From Fermentibacter sp964564435 (GTDB taxonomy: Bacteria > Fermentibacterota > Fermentibacteria > Fermentibacterales > Fermentibacteraceae): 64,000 bases of DNA. A program made the translations under genes and the position numbers. Shown here in pieces: positions 51,811-58,708 of the stretch. The notes below the pieces were generated by a model. That model did not search any database. It worked only from the letters and a program-made list of their open reading frames with translations, and had not been told where the DNA came from. Position 1 is the first letter of the stretch, and each line of letters begins with the position of its first letter. The stretch spans positions 124,001-188,000 of the forward strand of contig CAZMAT010000001.1 of assembly GCA_964564435.1 (NCBI GenBank), written 5' to 3'.

Positions 51811-52478
51811 TGGCATCCTCCCCCGGGGCACGAAGCCCCGCATCCGCCGCCGGAGCAGGGATCTCCGCCCTCTCCGTCCATACCCAGGATCTCGCGGATC
51901 CTTTCGAGGCTCTGCCTGAGAGGGAGCGTACCGTCGTTGAGCGTATCGTAGTCGAGCCTTCCCGACATGAAGCCGACGAGCATCCGCAGGTCCTCGGCCG
52001 TCACAGGAGAGACGCTCGTCCGGCCGTCATCCCAGGTCACGCGGAGCACCAGCGCCGGCTCGGCGGTCGAATCGGACCTGCACGCCGAGCATAGGGAGGA
52101 CTCGTCGAGCGCCATGTCCAGGGTGGACACCGAATCGAGATCAGCAAAGAGCGCCCTCGTCTCGAAGAGCCCGGTGATCGTGTAGAAGGCGTCGTCCGAC
52201 GTGTCGTACACCGTCTTCTCGCCGCAGACCGGGCAGAGGTACTCGGCCACGGCCGGCATCGCCACGGGTTCGTAGCACATGGCGCCCATCACGAGCTCGG
52301 GCTCCTCCATCTTCTCGACCCGCGAGAGCATCCTGTAGATCGCGTCCCTGTCCATCGAGCCGGCCTTCCCGGCCGTGATGCGGCCCTCTCTCCCCGCCTT
52401 CCTGGCGACGGAGGCGCCTGCCAGGCAGGCGGTGGAGACGAGCGCCACCAGCATAGCGGTCAGCAGGAGCGGATTCAC
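51807..52478 (-). CDS. Membrane-anchored zinc-ribbon protein, paralogue 2, with Cys/Gly-rich tail
   Basis: A 223-residue paralogue of the next gene: N-terminal anchor VNPLLLTAMLVALVSTAC, then VMGAMCYEPVAMPAVAEY, CPVCGEKTVYD and CSAC in the same order. It differs by a C-terminal extension ending DPCSGGGCGASCPGGGCQ, four Cys spaced CX4CX3CX4C and separated by glycines. Such tails resemble Gly/Cys-rich radical-SAM substrates or metal ligands (inference). The GTG at 52478 has GGAGG 5 nt upstream. It is the first gene of the four-gene operon, and its stop overlaps the next start as GTGA. Confidence 0.8.
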   Translation of the reverse strand: MNPLLLTAMLVALVSTACLAGASVARKAGREGRITAGKAGSMDRDAIYRMLSRVEKMEEPELVMGAMCYEPVAMPAVAEYLCPVCGEKTVYDTSDDAFYTITGLFETRALFADLDSVSTLDMALDESSLCSACRSDSTAEPALVLRVTWDDGRTSVSPVTAEDLRMLVGFMSGRLDYDTLNDGTLPLRQSLERIREILGMDGEGGDPCSGGGCGASCPGGGCQ

Positions 52479-52562
52479 ACGCGCCTCCATTCCGAAAGTG
52501 CCCGTATCGACAGCCCGATGATCATACCCCCGTCAATCCCGGGTAATTCCATCATCCAGCCC

Positions 52563-52586
52563 GCAGTTTCGGAAAGGTGAAACTGC
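52563..52586. terminator. Possible hairpin terminator downstream of the ferredoxin-type gene
   Basis: An 8-bp stem GCAGTTTC/GAAACTGC with an 8-nt loop lies 16 bp after the stop at 52602 on the minus strand, before the four-gene operon. No T run. It could separate the two units or be read through. Confidence 0.35.
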
Positions 52587-52601
52587 CGGCGGCAACGGAG
52601 C

Positions 52602-53321
52602 TCAGACTCTGTCCCGCTTCCTCCCGAACGGGCATACGTATAGGCACTGTCCGCAAACTCCCCTGTCCATGCCCATACCGCCGGAATGGAAGTACGAGTC
52701 GCACAGATCCGCCCGGTATCTGGACTCCCTCGGCTCGTCCGCCCTGAACGGCCTGCCGCTTATGGCCTTCACAGGGCAGATGTCCATGCATGCCGTGCAG
52801 GATCCGCAGCGCTCCTCCATCGGCTGTCCCGTGGGGGGAAGCGGAGCATCCGTGAGCACCGTCGCCCAGCGCACGCGGGGGCCGTGCTCCGGCGTCACCA
52901 GCAGGCAGCTCTTGCCGATCCAGCCCAGCCCGCTCAGGTGGGCAGCGAGCTTGTGCGAGAAGATTGCGCAGATCCTACCGTCGTCCACCCTCTCCGACGA
53001 TGCGACCGGAAAGGCGCGATACCCGTCCTTCTGTATGAGCGAAGCCAGCTGGGACGCGGCCGCGTCCAGACGTCTGTTCACCACCTCGCACCCGTGGGTG
53101 AGATAGCTGACCCTGGCTGCCCTCCTCTCCCTGAACGCCAGCATCTGCACTACCGTGTCCGGCAATGCAATGCCGATCGAGACAGCCCTGTCGAGCTTCG
53201 TCAGCAGCCCTTCCGACTGGCTGTCGATGCACTCTCGAGCAGGGGCGAGGTCGGCCACACCGAAGTAGTCGACGGCTCCCACGGCTCCGGCGGTTCTGGA
53301 CAGGTCTTCGATCGTGGGCAC
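52602..53321 (-). CDS. QueG-like 4Fe-4S reductase, shortened
   Basis: A 239-residue protein with two 4Fe-4S motifs, CGSCTACMDICPVKAI and CGQCLYVCPFG, in the C-terminal third and an upstream region (GWIGKSCLLVTPEHGPRVRW) that matches epoxyqueuosine reductase and related COG1600 proteins. QueG is about 100 residues longer with a HEAT-like tail, absent here, so the true reaction is uncertain; cobalamin-dependent or ferredoxin-type electron transfer is possible. It is upstream of, and on the same strand as, the radical-SAM operon, 123 bp away. Confidence 0.85.
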   Translation of the reverse strand: MPTIEDLSRTAGAVGAVDYFGVADLAPARECIDSQSEGLLTKLDRAVSIGIALPDTVVQMLAFRERRAARVSYLTHGCEVVNRRLDAAASQLASLIQKDGYRAFPVASSERVDDGRICAIFSHKLAAHLSGLGWIGKSCLLVTPEHGPRVRWATVLTDAPLPPTGQPMEERCGSCTACMDICPVKAISGRPFRADEPRESRYRADLCDSYFHSGGMGMDRGVCGQCLYVCPFGRKRDRV

Positions 53322-53568
53322 CGCATCAGCTCCTTCGCTGCTGGCTTCCAGGCGGCTCCCGGCAGAGTCTTTCGATCCGGCCCGTCCGGCCCGGGCGCCG
53401 GAAACCGGCCGTCCCTTCCCTGCGACTGTTCATTCATCCGGGTCCCTGATCGGGGGATACCCCGCCCGCCTTCATCGACCCGCTCCGGATGCGCGCATTC
53501 CAAGAATCCGGTCCACCCGAGGCCGGATCCTTCGCAGACCCGCATCCGCAGGCGAGCATGAGGGCCTG
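53322..53568. other. Intergenic region without recognised content
   Basis: About 250 bp between the AbrB-like gene and the ferredoxin-type gene, both leftward. Open frames here are antisense extensions with no family signature, and I see no RNA gene or strong promoter. Confidence 0.5.
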
Positions 53569-54033
53569 TCAGCCGAAAACCTCGATCTCGGGGTGCCGGA
53601 GGCCTATCTCCACGAGCGGACCGGTCAGGGCCATCACGAATGCCAGATTGCTCCCCCGGATCACGAGAAGCCTGTCGCCCGCCGACAGGCCGAAAACCTT
53701 CATCGCCACTGCCGGGATACTCATCACGCAGCCTTCGATCCGGGCTTCTGCCATCGAGGCGTTCTTGAGGCGCAGCAGTCCGTCGCCTCGAGGGGTTGCC
53801 AGGAGCGGATCGAAGACGGTGCCCTCGAGGCGCGAGGGCAGGGCAACCCTCATGCCCCGCGAACTCCTGCTGCCCGAGAGGACCACCAGGGGGCCATCGG
53901 CCGGCAGGCCATACTCCGACACCGCCTCCGGGGGCAGCGGCACCGCGCCGGCGGGGCGTATCACGGACCATCCGAAGACGTATTTGCCGCCGCGCTCGAG
54001 TCGAGGCACTCCCACCTCCGGAGTTAGCCGCAT
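53569..54033 (-). CDS. Protein with two AbrB/SpoVT-like swapped-hairpin repeats
   Basis: A 154-residue protein composed of two similar halves. The second reads RIEGCVMSIPAVAMKVFGLS with AGDRLLVIRGSNLAFVM after it; the first reads VIRPAGAVPLPPEAVSEYGL with a matching strand. The pattern 'x-I-P-x-x-x-x-x-x-F-G-L-x-x-G-D-x-L-L-V' is that of AbrB/MazE/SpoVT domains, so DNA binding is possible, but no antitoxin partner is adjacent. The rest of the protein is not recognised. The start at 54033 is the first ATG. Confidence 0.6.
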   Translation of the reverse strand: MRLTPEVGVPRLERGGKYVFGWSVIRPAGAVPLPPEAVSEYGLPADGPLVVLSGSRSSRGMRVALPSRLEGTVFDPLLATPRGDGLLRLKNASMAEARIEGCVMSIPAVAMKVFGLSAGDRLLVIRGSNLAFVMALTGPLVEIGLRHPEIEVFG

Positions 54034-54124
54034 CCGAGAAACTCCAGATCCCTGAGCCCGGGACCCCCGGCGTCCAGCGGGCCTCCGTCCGCGTACCGGC
54101 CCCGGTCGATCCAGGCTAAATGTT

Positions 54125-54730
54125 CTAGACTCCCGGAGTATAGCCTCCCAGCCTGCCGAGCACCTCTTCCCGCAACGCAGCAGGAATCCCCACCGCCTCG
54201 AGGCTCCGCCGGAGGAACACGAGATCGCAGCCGTGCCGCTGCATGTGCTCGATGAGGGGACAGGAGCGGTCCTGCCTGTTCCGGATGAGCTCGGTCACGA
54301 GGCGCAGCTCGAGTGCGACCGCGGGCACCGTGTAGCGGCCGCACGGGAGGAGCGAGAACCGCTCCCACGGGCCGCGGCCGAAGGTTTCGCGAGTGTCGGC
54401 TTCGGAGTCCACCTCCACGGTGCTGATACCGACTTCGACGCCCTTCACCTCGTAGTTGGCGTAGTACTGTCGCGAACAGGCGAGCCAGGCCGGTGCTTCG
54501 AGGCATCTGAACGGCGGCAGGGCGGCTACAAAGGCATCGACTCCGCCGCGTTCCCTCACCAGGATGTCGATATCCGCAGCCGGCAGCGACACCCCGTGCA
54601 GAAGGGCCGCTCCCGTGCCCACCAGCCTGTACTCGACCCTGTCGCATGCCGGCATGACATGGTCGAGGAAAGCGGTCAGCGCCTCCAGGAATTTCACATG
54701 ATCGAGTGTCGGCTCAGGATGTGCGCTCAT
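54125..54730 (-). CDS. Nucleotidyltransferase-fold protein
   Basis: A 201-residue protein. VGTGAALLHGVSLPAADIDI is a nucleotidyltransferase-like motif in which the usual Gly-Ser is Gly-Thr and the paired Asp residues are in ADIDILV. The remaining strand pattern resembles DUF6036/AbiEii-type transferases. Whether it is active, and its target, are unknown. A partner antitoxin of the AbiEi type is not adjacent; the nearest candidate is the AbrB-like protein 91 bp downstream. RBS GGTGG precedes the ATG. Confidence 0.65.
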   Translation of the reverse strand: MSAHPEPTLDHVKFLEALTAFLDHVMPACDRVEYRLVGTGAALLHGVSLPAADIDILVRERGGVDAFVAALPPFRCLEAPAWLACSRQYYANYEVKGVEVGISTVEVDSEADTRETFGRGPWERFSLLPCGRYTVPAVALELRLVTELIRNRQDRSCPLIEHMQRHGCDLVFLRRSLEAVGIPAALREEVLGRLGGYTPGV

Positions 54731-54983
54731 GGACCACCTTTCTCAAGCCTCAGGAATATGCAGCGGGCATCACTGGGGGAGCATGCTAAGACCCTTCGAC
54801 TCCTCGCAGCGAAATAGAGAGGTAGTGTAACAGCAGGTCTCGAAGAGAACTGCGAGTACGTGTGTGGTCATCACTTCGGTTGATGGAGTAGTTAGCCCTT
54901 CGGGCTCGTCTGAGGATGTTCGCACCGGCCCTTTCGCGGTTCGCCTGGCTAGGGAATCGAAGCTTGGCGAACCACTGACGGGC

Positions 54984-55012
54984 CCTTCATTTCCGCAACG
55001 CGGAAATGAAGG
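54984..55012. repeat. REP-like palindrome 1
   Basis: A perfect 13-bp stem, CCTTCATTTCCGC with its complement, and an AAC loop. It shares the core ATT(T/C)CCGC...GCGG(A/G)AAT with the palindrome at 55222, which suggests one repeat family. Confidence 0.6.
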
Positions 55013-55221
55013 CGTCGCCAGCTTGTTTGCGAAGCAAACATGCGAGAGACCATGACTGCAGCCTGTTGTTACGTTTCGATGACGGCTCCACGGAGGGGAG
55101 CCGGCAGGAAGCATGCTGCGGTCTTCCGGTTCTCCAGAACAGGGAGTGAGGAAGTACGATCAGGCCCTCTCATTGCCCGCCATGCAGATGAATCCTGAGA
55201 TGGCTGGCAACTGCCGGGCCA

Positions 55222-55249
55222 GCTCATTCCCGCCGACGCGGGAATGAGC
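55222..55249. repeat. REP-like palindrome 2 (ATTCCC-N8-GGGAAT)
   Basis: A perfect 12-bp stem GCTCATTCCCGC with its complement around CGAC. The core fits the ATTCCC-N8-GGGAAT pattern known from dRS3-type and other REP-like elements. It lies 2 bp from the duplicated tmRNA end. Confidence 0.6.
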
Positions 55250-55250
55250 G

Positions 55251-55266
55251 TGGTGGAGGCGGCGGG
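55251..55266 (-). repeat. Direct repeat of the tmRNA 3' terminus (candidate att core)
   Basis: TGGTGGAGGCGGCGGG is identical to 55329-55344, which is the acceptor/CCA end of the tmRNA gene. The similarity continues imperfectly for some 20 bp into the T-arm (TTCGAT kept). Such a partial copy is what integration of a mobile element at the ssrA 3' end leaves behind. Confidence 0.6.
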
Positions 55267-55298
55267 TTATCGAAGATCCCCGCGCCGGGCCGGCATTC

Positions 55299-55324
55299 GA
55301 AACCCGGCCGCAAGACCGGGTTTC
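55299..55324 (-). terminator. Possible tmRNA terminator
   Basis: A 9-bp stem GAAACCCGG/CCGGGTTTC with an 8-nt loop begins 5 bp after the tmRNA CCA end in the direction of transcription. No U tract follows. Confidence 0.35.
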
Positions 55325-55328
55325 AGAC

Positions 55329-55682
55329 TGGTGGAGGCGGCGGGAATCGAACCCGCGTCCGCGCCCAGGGATCCGACGGCCGCTACATGCTTAGACCGGA
55401 TTAAGTTTCCCTCGGGTCGGGCTCCGGACGGCCCTTCCTCCGGTATCTCCCATTGTGTCTCGCCGTTGCCACCCGGGAGCGGGGGGACTTCGGCCAGCCC
55501 GCCTTCTTACGCCCGGCCCCCGGCGGACAGACAGCACCGGGGCGGACGCGCGGCCCGCTCATTGGAGCCGCGAGGTGCCGATGTTAGGCGGCAGTTGTAC
55601 AGTCCCGCATTTTAACGAGGCTGCGGGGCCTCGGCATGCTGCCGGGGGATCTCGACCGAGCCCGTCGAAACCGATCGCCCCC
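55329..55682 (-). ncRNA. ssrA: tmRNA (transfer-messenger RNA)
   Basis: 354 nt. The 5' end GGGGGCGATCGGTTTCGACG and the 3' end GGGTTCGATTCCC followed by GCCGCCTCCACCA form the tRNA-like domain; the 7-bp acceptor stem keeps the diagnostic third-position G-T pair. GCATGCCGAGG and CCTCGTTAAA, with CCCCGCA pairing to TGCGGG, build pseudoknot 1. After pseudoknot 1, an 11-nt single strand ending CAACT leads to GCC GCC TAA (55592-55584), so the encoded tag appears to be only Ala-Ala. CCA is encoded. It has its own promoter, divergent from rpmB. Rescues stalled ribosomes together with SmpB (not in window). Confidence 0.95.
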
Positions 55683-55694
55683 ACGCAATGTCCC

Positions 55695-55723
55695 TAGATA
55701 GACGAAAGGGCCCGAAAGGTCAA
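55695..55723 (-). promoter_or_regulatory. tmRNA promoter
   Basis: On the minus strand TTGACC and TATCTA are exactly 17 bp apart, 12 bp before the mature 5' end of the tmRNA. Good match to sigma70. Confidence 0.7.
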
Positions 55724-55729
55724 GTGGCC

Positions 55730-55758
55730 TTGCACAGTATTGCGGCATCTGGTATAAA
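55730..55758 (+). promoter_or_regulatory. rpmB promoter
   Basis: TTGCAC and TATAAA are exactly 17 bp apart and 35 bp before the rpmB start. Divergent from the tmRNA promoter, with only 6 bp between the two -35 boxes. Confidence 0.7.
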
Positions 55759-55793
55759 TGGCCTTCAAACCGGAGTCACAAGGGGAGTAGCAA

Positions 55794-55982
55794 ATGTCTT
55801 TCAAGTGTGATATCTGCGGCCGTTCCTACGGCACGGGATGCAGGGTCAGCCATTCCCACAGGCGTACGAAGCACATCTGGAAGCCCAACCTCCAGAACGC
55901 CCGCGTCAGGCTCGGCGGGCTCGTACAGCGCGTGAAGGTCTGCACCTCCTGCATCAGGGCCGGCAAGATCCAGAAGGCCTGA
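55794..55982 (+). CDS. rpmB: Large ribosomal subunit protein bL28
   Basis: A 62-residue bL28. CDICGRSYGTGCRVSHSHRR and TKHIWKPNLQ are canonical, and the Cys pairs CDIC and CTSC make it the zinc-binding (C+) form. GGGGAG lies 6 nt before the ATG. It is monocistronic: promoter upstream and a textbook terminator 20 bp downstream. Confidence 0.97.
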   Translation: MSFKCDICGRSYGTGCRVSHSHRRTKHIWKPNLQNARVRLGGLVQRVKVCTSCIRAGKIQKA

Positions 55983-56002
55983 TCCTTCCGACATCGTCCC
56001 GC

Positions 56003-56024
56003 GGGCGGCTTCGGCCGCCCTTTT
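56003..56024 (+). terminator. Intrinsic terminator of rpmB
   Basis: GGGCGGC-TTCG-GCCGCCC followed by TTTTCC: a 7-bp GC stem with a UUCG tetraloop and a U tract. The remaining bases to 56210 show no feature. Confidence 0.92.
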
Positions 56025-56210
56025 CCTTACCGCGCAGAGTTGATCGAGGAATCCGTCGGGAATCCCCGGGCATGATCCACCGGCGATGATCCCTTGGAGA
56101 CCATGGACATGCCCCATACGGCACCGGCTGTCGGCGGTCGCCGACCCGGAAGCCCGTCGCCCGATGTCCGCATACCGGGAATGCCAGGTTCTCTTCGGTC
56201 GGATCGACGC

Positions 56211-56239
56211 TTGACAAGAAGCCGTATTGCGAGGAAAAT
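56211..56239 (+). promoter_or_regulatory. Putative promoter of the small secreted protein
   Basis: A perfect TTGACA is followed after 17 bp by GAAAAT, 27 bp before the start at 56266. Confidence 0.5.
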
Positions 56240-56265
56240 GCGCATACACGCAAGGGAGGTGCCCT

Positions 56266-56943
56266 ATGAGATACCGGCTCCCTTCAGGTGCGGTCCTGAT
56301 GATCCTGTTCGCCGTGTCGCCGGCCTCCGCCACCCAGTGGGGGTATCCCCTCACTTCGCTTCCGGAAGGGTGGATCGCGACGCCCGAATGGAGTTTCGGG
56401 AGCGAGGCCTACGTCGATCTCTACGCAACCGCCTACGAATATGGGGAGAACGATATTCATGACGCCTACATCATATCGGACGGGATAACAGTCCCGGCGG
56501 CGACGGCCGGGGCGGTCCTGGAGTTCGATCACGAGTGGCTCATCTCAGCGTATAACTCAACCGAGTACGACGACGCCTACGGCCACGTTTCGGTCCTGTA
56601 CTCCATAGACGGAGACACTCAGCCGTTCCTTCTGAAGTACTTCGACAGCGCCATGGGGACACCGTACAATCCGGAGGGTTCGGAGCACTTCTCCTGCTCG
56701 CTCGCCGTCTCCCCGGGCGACACGCTCCGCTTCATCTACCACGCCAGGGTGGCCGCGTCATGCTGGGGCGCAACGGCAGGCACCGTAGATCTAGACTGGT
56801 GGGTCTCGGACTTCCTCCTGACCGCCTACGACGGCCAGGCTCTCCAGCCCTCGACCTGGGCGGATATCAAGAGCTCGGTCTCAGAGAGCGGGCAACCGGA
56901 GGAATTCGAGAGGGAGCCTGGCGGACCGGGAATCCGCCGCTAG
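56266..56943 (+). CDS. Secreted beta-sandwich protein of unknown function
   Basis: A 225-residue exported protein: signal peptide RLPSGAVLMILFAVSPASA, then a beta-rich domain rich in aromatic and acidic residues (AVLEFDHEWLISAYNSTEYD, then GTVDLDWWVSDF). The pattern resembles carbohydrate-binding or cleaved-adhesin jelly rolls, like part of the papain-like protease near 48.7 kb, but no family can be named. No FlgD-Ig tail is present; the end is charged and short. GGAGG lies 7 nt before the ATG at 56266. It is convergent with the B12 radical-SAM gene and overlaps it by CTAG. Confidence 0.75.
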   Translation: MRYRLPSGAVLMILFAVSPASATQWGYPLTSLPEGWIATPEWSFGSEAYVDLYATAYEYGENDIHDAYIISDGITVPAATAGAVLEFDHEWLISAYNSTEYDDAYGHVSVLYSIDGDTQPFLLKYFDSAMGTPYNPEGSEHFSCSLAVSPGDTLRFIYHARVAASCWGATAGTVDLDWWVSDFLLTAYDGQALQPSTWADIKSSVSESGQPEEFEREPGGPGIRR

Positions 56944-58517
56944 CTGCAGGGCGAGGCTTCGGTCGCTGCCGGGACGGCCTCGGCGAGCTTCTCGGGAACG
57001 CGGAAGCGGGCCTGGTTCATGGAGGCCGCGAGGCTGAACTCGCGGGCCAGCCTGGTGTAGCCGAAGCCCATGTTGATGAAGTCCCACTCGAACGGGGTGC
57101 CCGGCTTCACCTGCTCGAACACCCAGTTCATGTCGATGCCGGCCCTCTGGAAGGCCTGGGGCCAGCCGTCACCGTCCAGCCTGGCGAGCAGCGCATCCCC
57201 CACCCTGTGGTCACCCCGGGCGAGCAGGGCCTGTATGTGCGCCTCCCGGGCGCCGAGGAACCTGACCTCCACGTTCGGAACGGCCCTGAGAGCCCGCGTT
57301 ATCTCGTCCCGCCACCTGCGAAGGTCTTCGACACGCGCCAGGGGGGACCACTGGAAGGCCGTCCAGGGCTTGGGGATGAAGGGGTTGATGCTGACTGACA
57401 CGGGCAGGGGCGTCAGGGTCCTGATCTCGGCAACGAGCCTGGCGATCTCGGCCCTGTCGTCGTCGGTCTCGAACGGGAATCCGTAGATGAAGTACATCCT
57501 GATCCGCGAGACCGAGCCTGAAGCATTGCCAACGGTATTGAGGATGGCCTCGTTGCGGAGGCTCTTGCCTATCACGCGCCTGAGGCCGTCGGCACCCGTC
57601 TCGGGGGCTATGGTGAGCGTGGTGCCGTGCAGGTCGCCCTCGCCGAGCTGCGAAGGGTTCTCGGCCCTCTGGGAGCCGATGCTGACCTCGAGCCCGGCCG
57701 CGCGCGCGTGATCGATGAACTCGCGGAAGGACGGATGCGAATCCGGCGAGCAGGCCACGAAGCCGACCCGGGCGCCCCCGGGCATGGAGTCGAGAATAGG
57801 CAGGATGTCCTCGGGCCGTGATTCCCGATAGGGCAGATAGGCGTACCCGGGCAGGCAGAATCGGCAGTTGAAGGGGCAGCCCCGGGCTATCTCGAGCATG
57901 ATCGTGTCCTCGAAGACGCTCTCGGGCGTGGTGACCACGGAGTGCGCACCGAGGCCCTCGACCCCGGCCCACTGGCGCATGATCGAAGCCTTCGGCGACT
58001 TCGCGGAGTGCACCGACGGCACGTAGATGCCGGGCAGGGTGGACAGCTGCTTAAGCAGCCTCTTCTTGCCCGCGCCCTGCGATCCCATGCTCTTGATGGT
58101 GTCGAGCAGGGGTCCGAGCGTGGGCTCCGACTCGCCTATCACCATCACGTCGAGGAACTGCGCCATCGGCATGGGATTGGCCGTCACGCAGAGGCCGCCC
58201 GCTATCACCAGCGGCCAGTCGTCGGTACGGTCGGAAGCTCTGGGTGCAATGCCCGAGAGCTTCATCATCTCGAGAACATTGATGTAGTCGTACTCGCAGG
58301 AGATGCTGAAGGCGAGCAGGTCGCAGCTGCGCAGAGCGCGGCCTCCGTCGAGCGTCACGAGGGGGCGCCCTGTCTTGCGCCTCCAGGCGAGCTCGTCGGC
58401 TTCGGGCATGAATGCCCTCTCACAGAGGGTGTCGGGCCAGTCGGACATCTGGCTGAGGACGCGCTGGAAACCCAGGGAGGTCATCCCGACGGCGTAGGAG
58501 TTCGGATAGGCTAGCAC
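56940..58517 (-). CDS. B12-binding radical SAM protein (TIGR03960-like)
   Basis: A protein of at least 525 residues. The N-terminal half is a cobalamin-binding-like Rossmann domain (LAYPNSYAVGMTSLGFQRVL, then AGGLCVTANPMPMAQFLDVM); the radical SAM motif CPFNCRFC is in EIARGCPFNCRFCLPGYAYL, followed by GSQRAENPSQLGEGDL-type and APETGADGLRRVIGK sequence. The family is related to tRNA methylthiotransferase/elongator-like proteins of unknown reaction. The GTG at 58517 lacks a ribosome site; in-frame, charged, coding-like codons continue to a CTG at 58622 after a G-rich run, so the true N-terminus may be about 35 residues longer. Confidence 0.87.
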   Translation of the reverse strand: MLAYPNSYAVGMTSLGFQRVLSQMSDWPDTLCERAFMPEADELAWRRKTGRPLVTLDGGRALRSCDLLAFSISCEYDYINVLEMMKLSGIAPRASDRTDDWPLVIAGGLCVTANPMPMAQFLDVMVIGESEPTLGPLLDTIKSMGSQGAGKKRLLKQLSTLPGIYVPSVHSAKSPKASIMRQWAGVEGLGAHSVVTTPESVFEDTIMLEIARGCPFNCRFCLPGYAYLPYRESRPEDILPILDSMPGGARVGFVACSPDSHPSFREFIDHARAAGLEVSIGSQRAENPSQLGEGDLHGTTLTIAPETGADGLRRVIGKSLRNEAILNTVGNASGSVSRIRMYFIYGFPFETDDDRAEIARLVAEIRTLTPLPVSVSINPFIPKPWTAFQWSPLARVEDLRRWRDEITRALRAVPNVEVRFLGAREAHIQALLARGDHRVGDALLARLDGDGWPQAFQRAGIDMNWVFEQVKPGTPFEWDFINMGFGYTRLAREFSLAASMNQARFRVPEKLAEAVPAATEASPCS

Positions 58518-58708
58518 GGTCTCGAAGACGCCGCGCGACGCCCTTCCATGCGTGTGCCGTTCGCGGGAGAGGATGTCCCTGCGCCTCTCCTCGTACCTCT
58601 CGGCCGCCGACTTACGCTTCAGTTACGCCCCCCGTCGCTGTTAACACGGCAGGAATATACGCCCGGGTGCAATCCGGTCCAATTATGGACGATTTATCTG
58701 CGAATACC

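Larger units (their letters stand above)
54731..55328. other. Hairpin-rich, lower-GC intergenic segment beside the tmRNA gene
   Basis: About 600 bp with no convincing gene. It holds at least six inverted repeats: AGCCC-TTC-GGGCT (54894), GGTTCGCC/GGCGAACC (54938 and 54966), a 13-bp stem at 54984, GTTTGC-GAA-GCAAAC (55025), GGCTCC/GGAGCC (55084) and a 12-bp stem at 55222. Base composition is visibly more AT-rich than the neighbours. A leftward open frame 54770-55114 has no sequence support. Confidence 0.6.

Noticed and set aside
54770..55114. A 114-codon leftward frame in the hairpin-rich segment
   Set aside because: It runs through several perfect inverted repeats, has no ribosome site or family motif, and its composition follows the repeats.
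54894..55249. A CRISPR-like array
   Set aside because: The palindromes differ from each other in sequence and spacing, with no constant repeat-spacer unit and no cas genes.
55267..55328. A possible tRNA next to the tmRNA (a GGTTTCGAAT T-arm-like piece)
   Set aside because: The acceptor, D and anticodon arms cannot be built. The similarity is explained by the partial copy of the tmRNA 3' end and the GAAACCCGG hairpin.
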